Shown piece by piece: positions 17,126 through 25,094 of a stretch of DNA of 35,943 nucleotides; positions within the stretch are counted from its first letter, which is position 1, and each line of letters opens with the position of its first letter. The notes under the pieces are model-generated. The model was not told the DNA's origin. It was given only the letters and a program-made list of their open reading frames with translations, and made no database searches. The position numbers and the translations under genes are program-made. The DNA comes from Pleomorphomonas sp. (GTDB taxonomy: Bacteria > Pseudomonadota > Alphaproteobacteria > Rhizobiales > Pleomorphomonadaceae): contig JAUVXG010000027.1 of NCBI GenBank assembly GCA_030603685.1, positions 1 to 35,943 on the forward strand, in the 5' to 3' direction.

Positions 17126-17428
17126 TCACCTGATCGGTTCGTGGACGGTGACGAGCTTGGTGCCGTCGGGGAAAGTGGCTTCCACCTGCACGTCGTGGAT
17201 CATCTCGGCGATGCCCTCCATCACCTGCTCGCGGCGGAGCACCGTGGCGCCGCCGGCCATCAGCTCGGCCACCGTACGGCCGTCGCGGGCGCCTTCCACC
17301 ACATAGTCGGTGATCAGCGCCACCGCCTCGGGATGGTTCAGCTTGACGCCCCGCTCGAGGCGATTGCGCGCCACCATGGCGGCGAGGCTGACGAGCAGCT
17401 TGTCCTTTTCGCGCGGCGTCAGATTCAT
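17126..17428 (-). CDS. ureA: Urease gamma subunit
   Basis: The 100-residue UreA starts [20 protein letters not shown] and continues with [11 protein letters not shown] and the conserved [29 protein letters not shown]-terminal half (about 69-96). It is the smallest structural subunit of urease and has no active-site residues. The ATG is preceded by GAGGAAG at good spacing. It follows ureD by 13 nt, so ureD and ureA are almost certainly on one transcript. Confidence 0.98.
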   Translation of the reverse strand: MNLTPREKDKLLVSLAAMVARNRLERGVKLNHPEAVALITDYVVEGARDGRTVAELMAGGATVLRREQVMEGIAEMIHDVQVEATFPDGTKLVTVHEPIR

Positions 17429-17441
17429 GGTCTTCCTCGTC

Positions 17442-18311
17442 TCAAATCGACCAGGCGCGCGGCAGCGGCCAGCCGGTGAGGGTTTCGATCAGGGGTTCGA
17501 GAATGGCCCGCAGACGGCGACCGTCAATGGCAAGACAACGTATGGACAAGAGTTCGTCGAAGGCCGAAGCGCCCGCTTCGATTCCGTCGCCGACGAGCGA
17601 CGAAATCAGATCCCGCGAGCGATCGAGCCAGGACGACGCATCGGGCGCCGCCACCAGGATGCCGGCGAAGGCCCGGGTACCGCCACCTGTGGCGCCTCCC
17701 CGCAGGATCGACCGGCTATCGCCCGAAAGACGCAAGGCGTCGGCATAGACGAGCCGACCATCGCGCCGGACACGCCAGTGATCGAAGAGTTCGACGGTCG
17801 TGACCTCCTCGCCCATCGCGGTGCGGCCGAGCACGACGCTTTCGACGGCGACGAGTCGGGCGTCGCCCGCAAGATCCACGTCGAGCCGGCGACGAAGGCC
17901 GGCGCCGTCGAAGACGATGGTTTCCTGCGGCAACCAGCGCGCAGTGGCGCCGGCCTCGACGATCAGCCTGTTGTCGATATGACCGACGCCATCCGAACGG
18001 CGATAGATGCGCTCGGCGGCCTGGGTGGTGACGGTCGCCGTCGTCCCCTTTCCGAAGCGAGCCTCGAAGGAAAGCCGATCGCCGCCGGTCACGCCTCCGG
18101 CGCTATTGAGGAAGACCGCCGCCGGTCCCGATCCGTCATGGACTTTCGGCAGTCGCACCTTGGCCGAGCCGTCCTGGAAGAGATCGGCAAGGCGCGTTTC
18201 CTCGCGCTCGCCGATTCGCCGCAGCGCAAACGCCACGCGCGCCACCCCCTCGGCTCGTTCGAGCCGGGGCGTTTCTGCGCGAGGCGACACGACGGTCGAC
18301 AGGTCTGACAA
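17442..18311 (-). CDS. ureD: Urease accessory protein UreD
   Basis: UreD is the scaffold that binds apourease and UreF and provides the nickel tunnel. Family landmarks are [13 protein letters not shown] near the N-terminus, [14 protein letters not shown] (the strongly conserved GGVTGGD block), [23 protein letters not shown] and a C-terminal WPLPRAWSI. It opens the operon ureD-A-B-C-E-F-G, the standard order in Rhizobiales. I place the start at a TTG (complement of 18309-18311) because GGGGAAAGAG lies directly before it; the frame is open to another TTG at 18356, and a GTG about seven codons downstream is also possible. The true N-terminus is therefore uncertain by some 20 residues. Confidence 0.93.
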   Translation of the reverse strand: MSDLSTVVSPRAETPRLERAEGVARVAFALRRIGEREETRLADLFQDGSAKVRLPKVHDGSGPAAVFLNSAGGVTGGDRLSFEARFGKGTTATVTTQAAERIYRRSDGVGHIDNRLIVEAGATARWLPQETIVFDGAGLRRRLDVDLAGDARLVAVESVVLGRTAMGEEVTTVELFDHWRVRRDGRLVYADALRLSGDSRSILRGGATGGGTRAFAGILVAAPDASSWLDRSRDLISSLVGDGIEAGASAFDELLSIRCLAIDGRRLRAILEPLIETLTGWPLPRAWSI

Positions 18312-18362
18312 ACTCTTTCCCCAAGCTTTGCCGACAAGCGCGGCAATTGCCCGCAATGTGGC

Positions 18363-18381
18363 AAAAGGCCCGCCAGCGGGC
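18363..18381 (-). terminator. Hairpin with short T-run after lysA
   Basis: On the minus strand GCCCGC-TG-GCGGGC (18368-18381) is a perfect 6-bp GC stem, followed one nt later by GCCTTTT-type sequence (T-run complement of 18363-18366). It lies about 30 nt past the lysA stop and upstream of ureD, where it would separate the lysA and urease transcripts. The two-base loop and four-T tract make it a moderate candidate. Confidence 0.5.
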
Positions 18382-18408
18382 GAGCCTAAAACTTGGGCAG
18401 ACGAGGCG

Positions 18409-19677
18409 CTAAATCAGCCAATCCGGCACATGATCCAGCCCGATCAGGTCGTCATAGGACGGACGCGGGCGCACGACCGCCCAGCGGTCGCCATCGACCA
18501 GCACCTCCGGCACCAAGAGGCGCGAGTTGTAGGTCCCCGACTGGACCGCGCCATAGGCGCCGGCCGAGAAGACGGCGAAAAGCTCGCCCGAACGCGCCAC
18601 CGGCAGATTGCGGTCGCGCGCCAGGTAATCTCCGCTCTCGCAGACCGGCCCGACCACGTCGACCTTCTCCTGCTCGGCGCCGGCCGGTCGTTCGTCGACG
18701 GGCTTGATCTCGTGGTAGGCGTCGTAAAGCGTCGGCCGCACCAGATCGTTCATGGCGGCATCGACGATGACGAAGGTCTTCGCCTTGCCGCGCTTCACAT
18801 ACTGCACCTCGGTGACGAGGATGCCGGCATTGCCGACGATGAAGCGGCCCGGCTCGATCAGAACTTCGCAATCGAGCGCCTTGGTGTGGCGGCGCACCAC
18901 CTCGACATAGGCCGCCGGATGCGGTGGCGGCGTATTGTCGGCCTTGTAGGGAATGCCAAGACCGCCGCCGAGATCGACGTGGCGGATAACATGACCGGCG
19001 CCGCGCAGAGCGGCCACCAGGTCGCCCAGCCGGGCGAAGGCGGCGTCGAAGGGCTCGAGATCGGTGATCTGCGAGCCGATGTGCATGTCGATGCCGGCAA
19101 CCTCAAGGCCCGGCAGCGCCGCGGCGCGGGCGTAGACCTCAACGGCTTCCTTCCAGGGAATGCCGAACTTGTCCTCGGCCTTGCCGGTGGAGATCTTGGC
19201 GTGGGTGCGCGCGTCGACATCCGGGTTGATGCGCAGCGACACAGGCGCCGTCTTGCCCAGGCGGGTCGCCACGGCCGACAGGCGTTCAAGCTCCGGCTCG
19301 CTCTCGACGTTGAAACACTTGATGCCTTCGGAAAGGGCATACTCGATCTCGCGCACCGTCTTGGCAACGCCCGAGAAGACGATCTTGTCGGCCGGAATGC
19401 CGGCGGCGCGCGCCCGGCGCAGTTCGCCTTCCGAGACCACGTCGGCGCCGGCCCCGAGACGAGCCATGGTGCCGATCACCGCCTGGTTGGAGTTGGCCTT
19501 CAGCGCGTAGCAGACCAGTGCCCGTTCGTCGCCCAGTGCCTCCTTGAACACCCGGAAGTGGCGGGCGATGGTGGCCGAGGAGTAGATGTAGACGGGCGTC
19601 CCCACCGCCGCGGCAATGGCGGGCACCGCGACGTCCTCTGCGTGGAGCACGCCGCCGCGATAGTTGAAGTGATGCAA
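18409..19677 (-). CDS. lysA: Diaminopimelate decarboxylase
   Basis: This 422-residue PLP enzyme makes L-lysine from meso-diaminopimelate. It is a fold-III alanine-racemase-type enzyme: PLP lysine K60 in VCYALKANSN, the HIGSQ motif, glycine-rich DLGGGLGIPY for the phosphate, EPGRFIVGNAG, and CESGDYLARDR carrying the substrate-contacting Cys from the partner subunit. The start is a TTG (complement of 19675-19677) giving the standard MHHFNYRGGVLHAEDV N-terminus, with GAGGGGG at ideal spacing; no ATG or GTG in frame fits as well. It lies 10 nt after lptM and after argH in the same direction, a conserved alphaproteobacterial argH-lptM-lysA cluster. Confidence 0.96.
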   Translation of the reverse strand: MHHFNYRGGVLHAEDVAVPAIAAAVGTPVYIYSSATIARHFRVFKEALGDERALVCYALKANSNQAVIGTMARLGAGADVVSEGELRRARAAGIPADKIVFSGVAKTVREIEYALSEGIKCFNVESEPELERLSAVATRLGKTAPVSLRINPDVDARTHAKISTGKAEDKFGIPWKEAVEVYARAAALPGLEVAGIDMHIGSQITDLEPFDAAFARLGDLVAALRGAGHVIRHVDLGGGLGIPYKADNTPPPHPAAYVEVVRRHTKALDCEVLIEPGRFIVGNAGILVTEVQYVKRGKAKTFVIVDAAMNDLVRPTLYDAYHEIKPVDERPAGAEQEKVDVVGPVCESGDYLARDRNLPVARSGELFAVFSAGAYGAVQSGTYNSRLLVPEVLVDGDRWAVVRPRPSYDDLIGLDHVPDWLI

Positions 19678-19687
19678 CCGGACCCCC

Positions 19688-19882
19688 TCAGATGAGACCG
19701 TCGAGTATGAAAGGCTTGTCGGGCGCCGCCTGTTTGGCGGCAGGCTGAACCGCCCCCGGGTCGCTGGTCGAAGAAACCGCCGCCTCGGCCGTCGATCTGG
19801 GTGCCGCAAGCGACCCTTTTCGGCCGCAGCCGGCGAGCGCGAGCCCAATCATCAGCGATACAATCCCGAGACGCAGCACCAT
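19688..19882 (-). CDS. lptM: LptM-type small lipoprotein
   Basis: A 64-residue lipoprotein. The signal sequence MVLRLGIVSLMIGLALAGC ends in a lipobox (LAGC, Cys19), directly followed by GRKGSLAAP, the conserved GRKG motif of LptM (formerly YifL). LptM helps the LptDE lipopolysaccharide translocon mature at the outer membrane. The rest is a low-complexity Ala/Pro linker ending PDKPFILDGLI. It sits between argH and lysA with 10 nt to the lysA start; this position upstream of lysA is typical of the lineage. Such short genes are often missed. Confidence 0.88.
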   Translation of the reverse strand: MVLRLGIVSLMIGLALAGCGRKGSLAAPRSTAEAAVSSTSDPGAVQPAAKQAAPDKPFILDGLI

Positions 19883-19925
19883 CTTGTCCTCGATCCGTTT
19901 GCCCCGAAGCAGTTACAAGCCGTCC

Positions 19926-21305
19926 TCAGCCGAGGAGCGCCGTCCAGCGCTTCACTTCCGCCCGCACATTGTCGGGCGCCGTGCCACCGTGCGACGTGCG
20001 ACTGCGGACCGAGTTCTCGACGGTCAGCACATCGTAGACCGCTTCCGTGATGCCGTCATGCACCGTTTTCATGTCGGCAAGCGGGATCTCCGCCAGTTCG
20101 ATGCCGCGCTCGGCGGCGACTGCCACCAGACGACCGGTCACATGATGCGCATCGCGGAACGGCAAGCCGAGAACGCGCACCAGCCAGTCGGCGAGATCAG
20201 TCGCCGTTGAAAAGCCGGAGCCGGCAGCGGCGGCCATGCGAGCGACATTCGGCACGAGGTCGTCGACCATGCCAGTCATCGCCGCAATGACCAGCGACAG
20301 GTTCTCGAAGCAGTCGAACGCCTGCTCCTTGTCCTCCTGCATGTCCTTCTGATAGGCGAGCGGCAGCCCCTTCATGATGATGAGCAGCGCGTTCATGTCG
20401 CCGATGATCCGCCCGGCCTTGGCGCGCACCAGTTCGGCAGCGTCGGGATTGCGCTTCTGCGGCATGATCGACGAGCCCGTCGAGAAGGCGTCCGACAGGC
20501 GCACGAAGCCGAACTGAGCCGACGACCAGATGACGATTTCCTCGGCGAGGCGCGACAGATGGACGGCGATGATCGACGCCGCCGCCATCGCCTCAAGGGC
20601 AAAATCACGGTCGGAGACACTGTCGAGCGAGTTGGCCGTCGGGCGATCGAAGCCCAGGCTCGCCGCCGTCATGTGGCGGTCGATCGGGAACGAGGTTCCG
20701 GCCAGCGCCGCCGAACCGAGCGGGCACTCGTTGAGGCGCCGCCGGGCGTCCTGCACGCGGCCGCGATCGCGCGCCAGCATCTCGACATAGGCCATCAGGT
20801 GATGGCCGAAGGTGACCGGCTGGGCCGACTGAAGATGCGTGAAGCCGGGCATCACCGTGTCGGCATGTTCGCCGGCCCGCTTGACCAGCGCCCGCATCAG
20901 GTCGGCGAGCTGGCCGTCGACGTGGTCGAGCGTATCGCGCACCCACAGGCGAAAATCCGTCGCCACCTGATCGTTGCGCGACCGGGCCGTATGAAGACGC
21001 CCCGCAGCCGCGCCGATCATCTCCTTGAGGCGCGACTCCACGTTCATGTGGATGTCCTCGAGGGCTCGCGAGAAGGTGAAGGTGCCGCCGTCGATTTCCG
21101 CCTTGATCGCATCGAGCCCTTCGGCGATCTTGCCGGCGTCGTCCTTGGATATGATGCCACGGGCGGCGAGCATTTCGGCATGCGCCTTGGAGCCGGCGAT
21201 GTCCTGGGCGTAGAGCTTCCGGTCGAAGTCGATGGAGGCGTTGATTTCCTCCATGATCGCGGACGGTCCAGCCGAGAACCGGCCGCCCCACATGCGGTTG
21301 CTCAT
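19926..21305 (-). CDS. argH: Argininosuccinate lyase
   Basis: This 459-residue homotetrameric lyase of the fumarase/aspartase superfamily cleaves argininosuccinate to arginine and fumarate, the last step of arginine synthesis. Visible motifs are [11 protein letters not shown] at the N-terminus, [17 protein letters not shown] (first conserved region), [16 protein letters not shown] (second, with the catalytic-region His) and the signature [15 protein letters not shown] (third, containing the catalytic Ser loop). The start MSNRMWGG (complement of 21303-21305) is the family N-terminus. It is divergent from tlpA with only 30 nt between the start codons, so the two promoters must overlap each other or the coding regions. 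Confidence 0.97.
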   Translation of the reverse strand: MSNRMWGGRFSAGPSAIMEEINASIDFDRKLYAQDIAGSKAHAEMLAARGIISKDDAGKIAEGLDAIKAEIDGGTFTFSRALEDIHMNVESRLKEMIGAAAGRLHTARSRNDQVATDFRLWVRDTLDHVDGQLADLMRALVKRAGEHADTVMPGFTHLQSAQPVTFGHHLMAYVEMLARDRGRVQDARRRLNECPLGSAALAGTSFPIDRHMTAASLGFDRPTANSLDSVSDRDFALEAMAAASIIAVHLSRLAEEIVIWSSAQFGFVRLSDAFSTGSSIMPQKRNPDAAELVRAKAGRIIGDMNALLIIMKGLPLAYQKDMQEDKEQAFDCFENLSLVIAAMTGMVDDLVPNVARMAAAAGSGFSTATDLADWLVRVLGLPFRDAHHVTGRLVAVAAERGIELAEIPLADMKTVHDGITEAVYDVLTVENSVRSRTSHGGTAPDNVRAEVKRWTALLG

Positions 21306-21335
21306 TGGGTAAACTCCAGGAACGAGGATCGGTCG

Positions 21336-21992
21336 ATGCCGCTCAAGCCTTCCCGCCCCGTCTTCGCCGTGATTGCGATCGTCGCGGTGGCCGCCGGCCT
21401 TGCTGCGGTATACGTGACGGAGAGGGGCGCTGTCGAGAGTGGCGGCCGCTGCGCCGGCGCGGCACCGAAGGCGGCGGCGCTGAAGCCGTTTGCCACCGGC
21501 GATCTTGCCGCCTTGCTGCCGGCCGACACGCCGTCCGACTTCTCCGATCTCGTCCTGCGCACGCCCGATGACGGCGAACGGCACCTGGCCGACTTCGCCG
21601 GCCAGACGCTGGTTCTGAACATGTGGGCCACCTGGTGCGTGCCCTGCCGCACCGAGATGCCGCATCTCCAGGCGCTTCAGGAGAAGCGAGGTGGAGCCGA
21701 CTTCTCGGTGGTGGCCCTCAATGTCGATGTGGGCGGCCCGGACAAGCCGACGAGGTTCCTCAACGACATCGGAGCCACGTCGCTTATCGACCTGCGCGAT
21801 CCGGAGATGCGGGCCTTTAACGACCTGAAGTCGCGAGGATTGGTGCTGGGTCTGCCGACCACATTCGTCGTGGATGGAAACGGCTGCGCGCTCGCCTCGC
21901 TGGCAGGTTCCGCCAAGTGGGACTCACCGGCTGTGCTGGCGCTGGTCGATGCTGTTGCGGATGCAAACGCAGGCCAGTCCGACACGCCTTAG
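21336..21992 (+). CDS. tlpA: TlpA-type thiol:disulfide interchange protein
   Basis: The 218-residue product is anchored to the inner membrane by an N-terminal segment (about 9-26) with a periplasmic thioredoxin fold. The active site WATWCVPCR has C101 and C104; the cis-Pro is in GLPTTFVVD. TlpA-like proteins keep periplasmic Cys pairs reduced, classically for cytochrome oxidase assembly. The start [10 protein letters not shown] has GAGGA about 8 nt upstream; the frame is open far upstream but antisense to argH. The divergent tlpA/argH pairing is common in Rhizobiales. It ends on a convergent small gene with a 4-nt overlap. Confidence 0.92.
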   Translation: MPLKPSRPVFAVIAIVAVAAGLAAVYVTERGAVESGGRCAGAAPKAAALKPFATGDLAALLPADTPSDFSDLVLRTPDDGERHLADFAGQTLVLNMWATWCVPCRTEMPHLQALQEKRGGADFSVVALNVDVGGPDKPTRFLNDIGATSLIDLRDPEMRAFNDLKSRGLVLGLPTTFVVDGNGCALASLAGSAKWDSPAVLALVDAVADANAGQSDTP

Positions 21993-22243
21993 GCGTGGCT
22001 GCGGCCGGCGAAGCCGAGGCGCGGCAGAAAGCGTTCGAACCATTCGGCGAAGCGCTCGAGGTGGTCGACGTCATGCCCTTCGACACGACTGACGATCGCC
22101 TTGCGGCGCTCGGTTGTGCTCATCGCCCGGAAACGAGCCACCGCCCGCTGGTGAGAGGCTTCCACGATACGGACGACCACGGCATGGTCTCCGTCCATCC
22201 AGGAAAACAGGAACGATTCCGGCTTTGCGAGGGTTGTCAGCAC
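21989..22243 (-). CDS. Small hypothetical protein
   Basis: A possible 84-residue gene with no family I recognise. The sequence is soluble and predicted mostly helical, with a charged central part (RAVARFRAMSTTERRKAIV) and a C-terminal amphipathic helix HLERFAEWFERFLPRLGFA. The longest form starts at GTG (complement of 22241-22243); an ATG 15 codons later (MDGDHAVVV) is also usable, and neither has a strong ribosome site. It overlaps the tlpA stop by 4 nt. Its interest is the region upstream: an AT-rich stretch with a perfect CtrA box about 85 nt before the GTG and a perfect DnaA box further up. It may be real but remains unproven. Confidence 0.5.
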   Translation of the reverse strand: MLTTLAKPESFLFSWMDGDHAVVVRIVEASHQRAVARFRAMSTTERRKAIVSRVEGHDVDHLERFAEWFERFLPRLGFAGRSHA

Positions 22244-22327
22244 GTTTTCAATCCCGTCTTGATCGGGAGTTCGTAGCGCGGCCTAGGGCACCCGACCACT
22301 CCGGTTCCGAGGATCGAACCAATATGG

Positions 22328-22343
22328 TTAACGGAGCATTAAC
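22328..22343 (+). promoter_or_regulatory. CtrA box, perfect TTAA-N7-TTAAC
   Basis: TTAACGGAGCATTAAC has both half-sites intact, exact 7-nt spacing and the preferred trailing C. It is the best CtrA match in the window. It lies about 85 nt upstream of the small hypothetical gene. Confidence 0.65.
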
Positions 22344-22455
22344 ATCGTTTCACTGCAAGCGCGGCGTTATTAATTCGCATCGGAAAACATAACGAAAAAA
22401 GGTATTTACGCCAATATTATAGTTAATTTTAACAGGAAACCGTCTTTTCAAAAAT

Positions 22456-22464
22456 TGTGGATAA
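22456..22464 (-). promoter_or_regulatory. DnaA box, perfect TTATCCACA
   Basis: TGTGGATAA on the plus strand is the exact complement of the consensus DnaA box TTATCCACA. It is followed by TTGTTAAC and lies 113 nt from the CtrA box. Only one perfect box was found; related 9-mers with one mismatch were not systematically searched. Confidence 0.5.
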
Positions 22465-22557
22465 ATTGTTAACGTCCTGCACGTCGGCTTGAAATAGGAA
22501 ACCTACGGCTTTCCGGGGCAGGGCCTTCTCTAAGGGAAAACACCAGTGATCGGCGCC

Positions 22558-23757
22558 TCAAGCGCGCTGCGACGGTGGCGTGAAACCCGATAGCGCCAGG
22601 GGGTTGTCCGTCATCGCCTTGCGGTCGGGCGTATCGGGAGCGAGAATCCCGGCGAAGGCGTCGAACAGGCGCTTGACCTCTTCCTCGGCAAGATCACGGG
22701 TGATGAAGACAAGCCGCGTGCGCCGATCGGCATCGGGCCAGGACGGAAGGCGCACCGGCGGGTGGAACAACTCCTGAACGGCATGGACCACCAGGGGATG
22801 ATCGGGATCCTCGGCAAGCCGCACCACGCCCTTGAGCCGCAACAGCTTCGGACCATGAGCGGCGCGCAGGAGCTCGAGGAACATCTCGAGCGCGCCGGCC
22901 GGAAGTGCATCGTCAGACACCAGCGAAAAAGCCGAGACGCCGTCGTGTCGGCTGCCCTCATCGTGATGGTGATGCCCATCGTGATGGTGGTGATGGCTCG
23001 GGTGATCGCAATCTCCGCCTGAGCACGCGTGATCATGATGGTGGTGATGATCGCCGGCGCCGTCAAAGGCTTCGGCGTTGAGCCAGCGCCGGACGTCGGC
23101 CGTCTTGGTGGCCGGATCGTAGAGGCCGCAGCCGAGCACATCGGCCGGCGCGGCCGTGGCGGCGTCCACGAGTGGCGCGCCGGGGTTGAGCGCCGCCAGC
23201 CGCCGCCTCAAGGCAGGAAGCCGCGCCGCACCCTCGGGAAGGTCCGCCTTGGCAATCACCAGTCGATCGGCAACGGCAACCTGCTTCACCGCCTCCTCGT
23301 GCTCGCCGAGCGTTCGGCTACCATTGACCGCATCGACCACGGTGATGACACCGTCGATGGCGTAGCGAAGCGACAGATAAGGATGGGCGGTCAGCGTGGC
23401 GAGCACCGGAACCGGATCGGCAAGGCCGGTCGTCTCGATGACGATACGGCTCAGCGTCTCGATGCGGCCATTGTCGAGCCCGCGCAGGAAGTTTTCCAGC
23501 GTCGAGACCAGTTCGCCGCGCACGGTGCAGCACAGGCAGCCCGACGACAGCTCGACGATGCCATCGTCGGCCGCCTCGACCAGGAGATGATCGATGCCGA
23601 TCTCTCCGAACTCGTTGATGATGAAGCCGGTGCCGGCCAGCGCCGGATCACGTACCAGCCGGTTGAGAAGGGAAGTCTTGCCAGCGCCGAGGAAGCCGGT
23701 GACGACGGTAACGGGAATGACGGGCTTCGGCCCGCGCTGGCGGTCGGCTTCGGGCAC
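22558..23757 (-). CDS. COG0523 (CobW/ZNG1-like) metal GTPase with His-rich loop
   Basis: This 399-residue G3E GTPase is a likely metallochaperone. It has the P-loop GFLGAGKT (21-28), NEFGEIGID (48-56), the metal-binding CLCC (74-77) in SSGCLCCTVRGEL, ETTGLADP (switch II) and AKADL for guanine recognition. A His-rich loop (about 236-271; 17 His plus two Cys) links it to the C-terminal CobW_C domain (about 275-380). Family members deliver zinc, cobalt or other metals; the target here is unknown. The GTG start (complement of 23755-23757) has AAAGGA upstream and gives a family-like N-terminus. It begins 25 nt after the carboxypeptidase gene and is likely co-transcribed with it. Confidence 0.9.
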   Translation of the reverse strand: MPEADRQRGPKPVIPVTVVTGFLGAGKTSLLNRLVRDPALAGTGFIINEFGEIGIDHLLVEAADDGIVELSSGCLCCTVRGELVSTLENFLRGLDNGRIETLSRIVIETTGLADPVPVLATLTAHPYLSLRYAIDGVITVVDAVNGSRTLGEHEEAVKQVAVADRLVIAKADLPEGAARLPALRRRLAALNPGAPLVDAATAAPADVLGCGLYDPATKTADVRRWLNAEAFDGAGDHHHHHDHACSGGDCDHPSHHHHHDGHHHHDEGSRHDGVSAFSLVSDDALPAGALEMFLELLRAAHGPKLLRLKGVVRLAEDPDHPLVVHAVQELFHPPVRLPSWPDADRRTRLVFITRDLAEEEVKRLFDAFAGILAPDTPDRKAMTDNPLALSGFTPPSQRA

Positions 23758-23782
23758 GGCGTGAAATCCTTTTCTGGGGGCG

Positions 23783-24892
23783 TCAACGAGCAGGCTTGGG
23801 CAGCGGCAAGGGCACATCGACCGTCGCGACAGCCGGCTCAACCGGGTCGGGCATGTCGCTGGCGCCGCCGAGGCTGATGGGGATCGGATCCATCACCTTG
23901 AAGCGCGGTACGAGATAGCTCGCGGGCTGATCATCGCCATCGCCGAGGTCCTCCCCGACCGGCGCCTTCGAGCCCTTCTTCCGCTTGGGACAAGCCAGCT
24001 CGCGCATGTCGGCGACCGTTGTCGCCACGGGGCCGCGCGGCGCAAGCCGGTCCAGCGTCACCGACGCCGCCGTGGCGGGGGTTCGGAACGACGCTTCGAG
24101 CAGGCTGGCCGCCAGTTCGTCACGTTCCCGCGCCGTCTTGCCGCCGAGCACGATGGTGAGAATCTGGCGGCCGTTGCGGGTCGCCGTCGCCACCACGTTG
24201 AAGCCCGCCGAGCAGATGAAGCCGGTCTTCATGCCATCGGCGCCGGGATAGCGCTCAAGCAGATTGTTGTGGTTCTTGATGATCTTGCCGCCGAGCGACA
24301 GCGCCGTCGTCCTGTAGAGTTCCCGATAGCCGGAGAAATCCTTGAGCAGGGTGCGGGCGAGCAGCGCGTAGTCGCGGGCCGTGGTCCACTGATTGGGGTC
24401 GGGTAGGCCGTTGGCGTTGGAAAAGCGCGTGTTGACCATGCCGACCGAGCGCGCCGCGGCATTCATGCGGGCGACGAAGCCCTGCAGGTTGCCGCCGACC
24501 CGTTCGGCCAGCGCATAGGACACATCATTGGCCGACTTCACCATGATGATGCGGAGCGCTGTGTCGACGGTCAGTACGGTACCCGGCTTGAACCCCATCT
24601 TGGACGGCTGCTCGCGCGTCGAGGCTGGCGTCATCACCACCCCCGAATCACCTCTGATTTCGCCGGCTCTGATGGCCGACAGCGTCACGTAAACGGTCAT
24701 CAGCTTGGTGATCGAGGCGGGGTACCACGGGTCGAAGCTCTGGTTCTCGGCCAGCACCGCGCCGGTGGCGAGGTCAACGGCCAGATAGGGCGTCGCAGCC
24801 GCACCGCCAGCCAGATTCAGGAGCAGCGGCAGCGCAGCGGCGAGACGGAAAATGCGGCGGGCGCGGCCACGCGGGCCGAAAATCGTCGGCAA
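23783..24892 (-). CDS. D-alanyl-D-alanine carboxypeptidase (PBP5/6 type)
   Basis: This 369-residue low-molecular-mass penicillin-binding protein trims the terminal D-Ala from peptidoglycan pentapeptides in the periplasm. A signal sequence spans about 1-33. The three S11-family motifs are present: SITK (S60 nucleophile, K63), SAN (120-122) and KTG (222-224). The C-terminal part (about 300-369) is Pro-rich and ends PLPLPKPAR; no clear membrane amphipathic helix was seen there. The start is TTG (complement of 24890-24892), the only initiation codon in frame before the signal peptide, with a GGGAAGAAAG ribosome site. It precedes the CobW-type gene by 25 nt. Confidence 0.92.
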   Translation of the reverse strand: MPTIFGPRGRARRIFRLAAALPLLLNLAGGAAATPYLAVDLATGAVLAENQSFDPWYPASITKLMTVYVTLSAIRAGEIRGDSGVVMTPASTREQPSKMGFKPGTVLTVDTALRIIMVKSANDVSYALAERVGGNLQGFVARMNAAARSVGMVNTRFSNANGLPDPNQWTTARDYALLARTLLKDFSGYRELYRTTALSLGGKIIKNHNNLLERYPGADGMKTGFICSAGFNVVATATRNGRQILTIVLGGKTARERDELAASLLEASFRTPATAASVTLDRLAPRGPVATTVADMRELACPKRKKGSKAPVGEDLGDGDDQPASYLVPRFKVMDPIPISLGGASDMPDPVEPAVATVDVPLPLPKPAR

Positions 24893-25094
24893 GGCTTTCT
24901 TCCCGGAAAACAGTCGTCAACGGACGGATGAGTTTAGCCGAAGGTCGCGTTCTCCGCAAAGGCGCGAGATGACCGGCCCTCCCCGGATGGCCTCCGAAGG
25001 CGGCCAGAATGCGGCGACACTCTTATCTTCGACCCATTTCCCTTCTAGAGTGTCCGAAACCACACGGACGACAATGCCGCCGGGGAAAGGCTCG

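Larger units (their letters stand above)
22310..22475. promoter_or_regulatory. AT-rich regulatory island with CtrA box and DnaA box
   Basis: The 314-nt gap 22244-22557 holds no convincing gene. Its central part is strikingly AT-rich against the GC-rich surroundings. It contains a perfect CtrA box (22328-22343), TTAA or TTAAC elements near 22370, 22423, 22429 and 22469, a TATAAT hexamer on the minus strand (22416-22421) and a perfect DnaA box (22456-22464). The flanking genes are both on the minus strand, so this is the upstream region of the 84-codon gene and lies downstream of the CobW-type gene. Confidence 0.55.

Noticed and set aside
18007-19695. A 562-codon plus-strand frame opposite lysA and ureD
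   Set aside because: Antisense to two well-identified genes and composed of low-information Arg/Asp/His/Gly text.
22244-22557. A definite chromosomal origin at the CtrA/DnaA-box island
   Set aside because: One DnaA box and no oriC-type neighbours are not enough; kept only as one hypothesis in the findings.
22950-23060. Second CAT/GTG-rich stretch suggesting a repeat
   Set aside because: Explained by the His-rich loop of the CobW-type GTPase.
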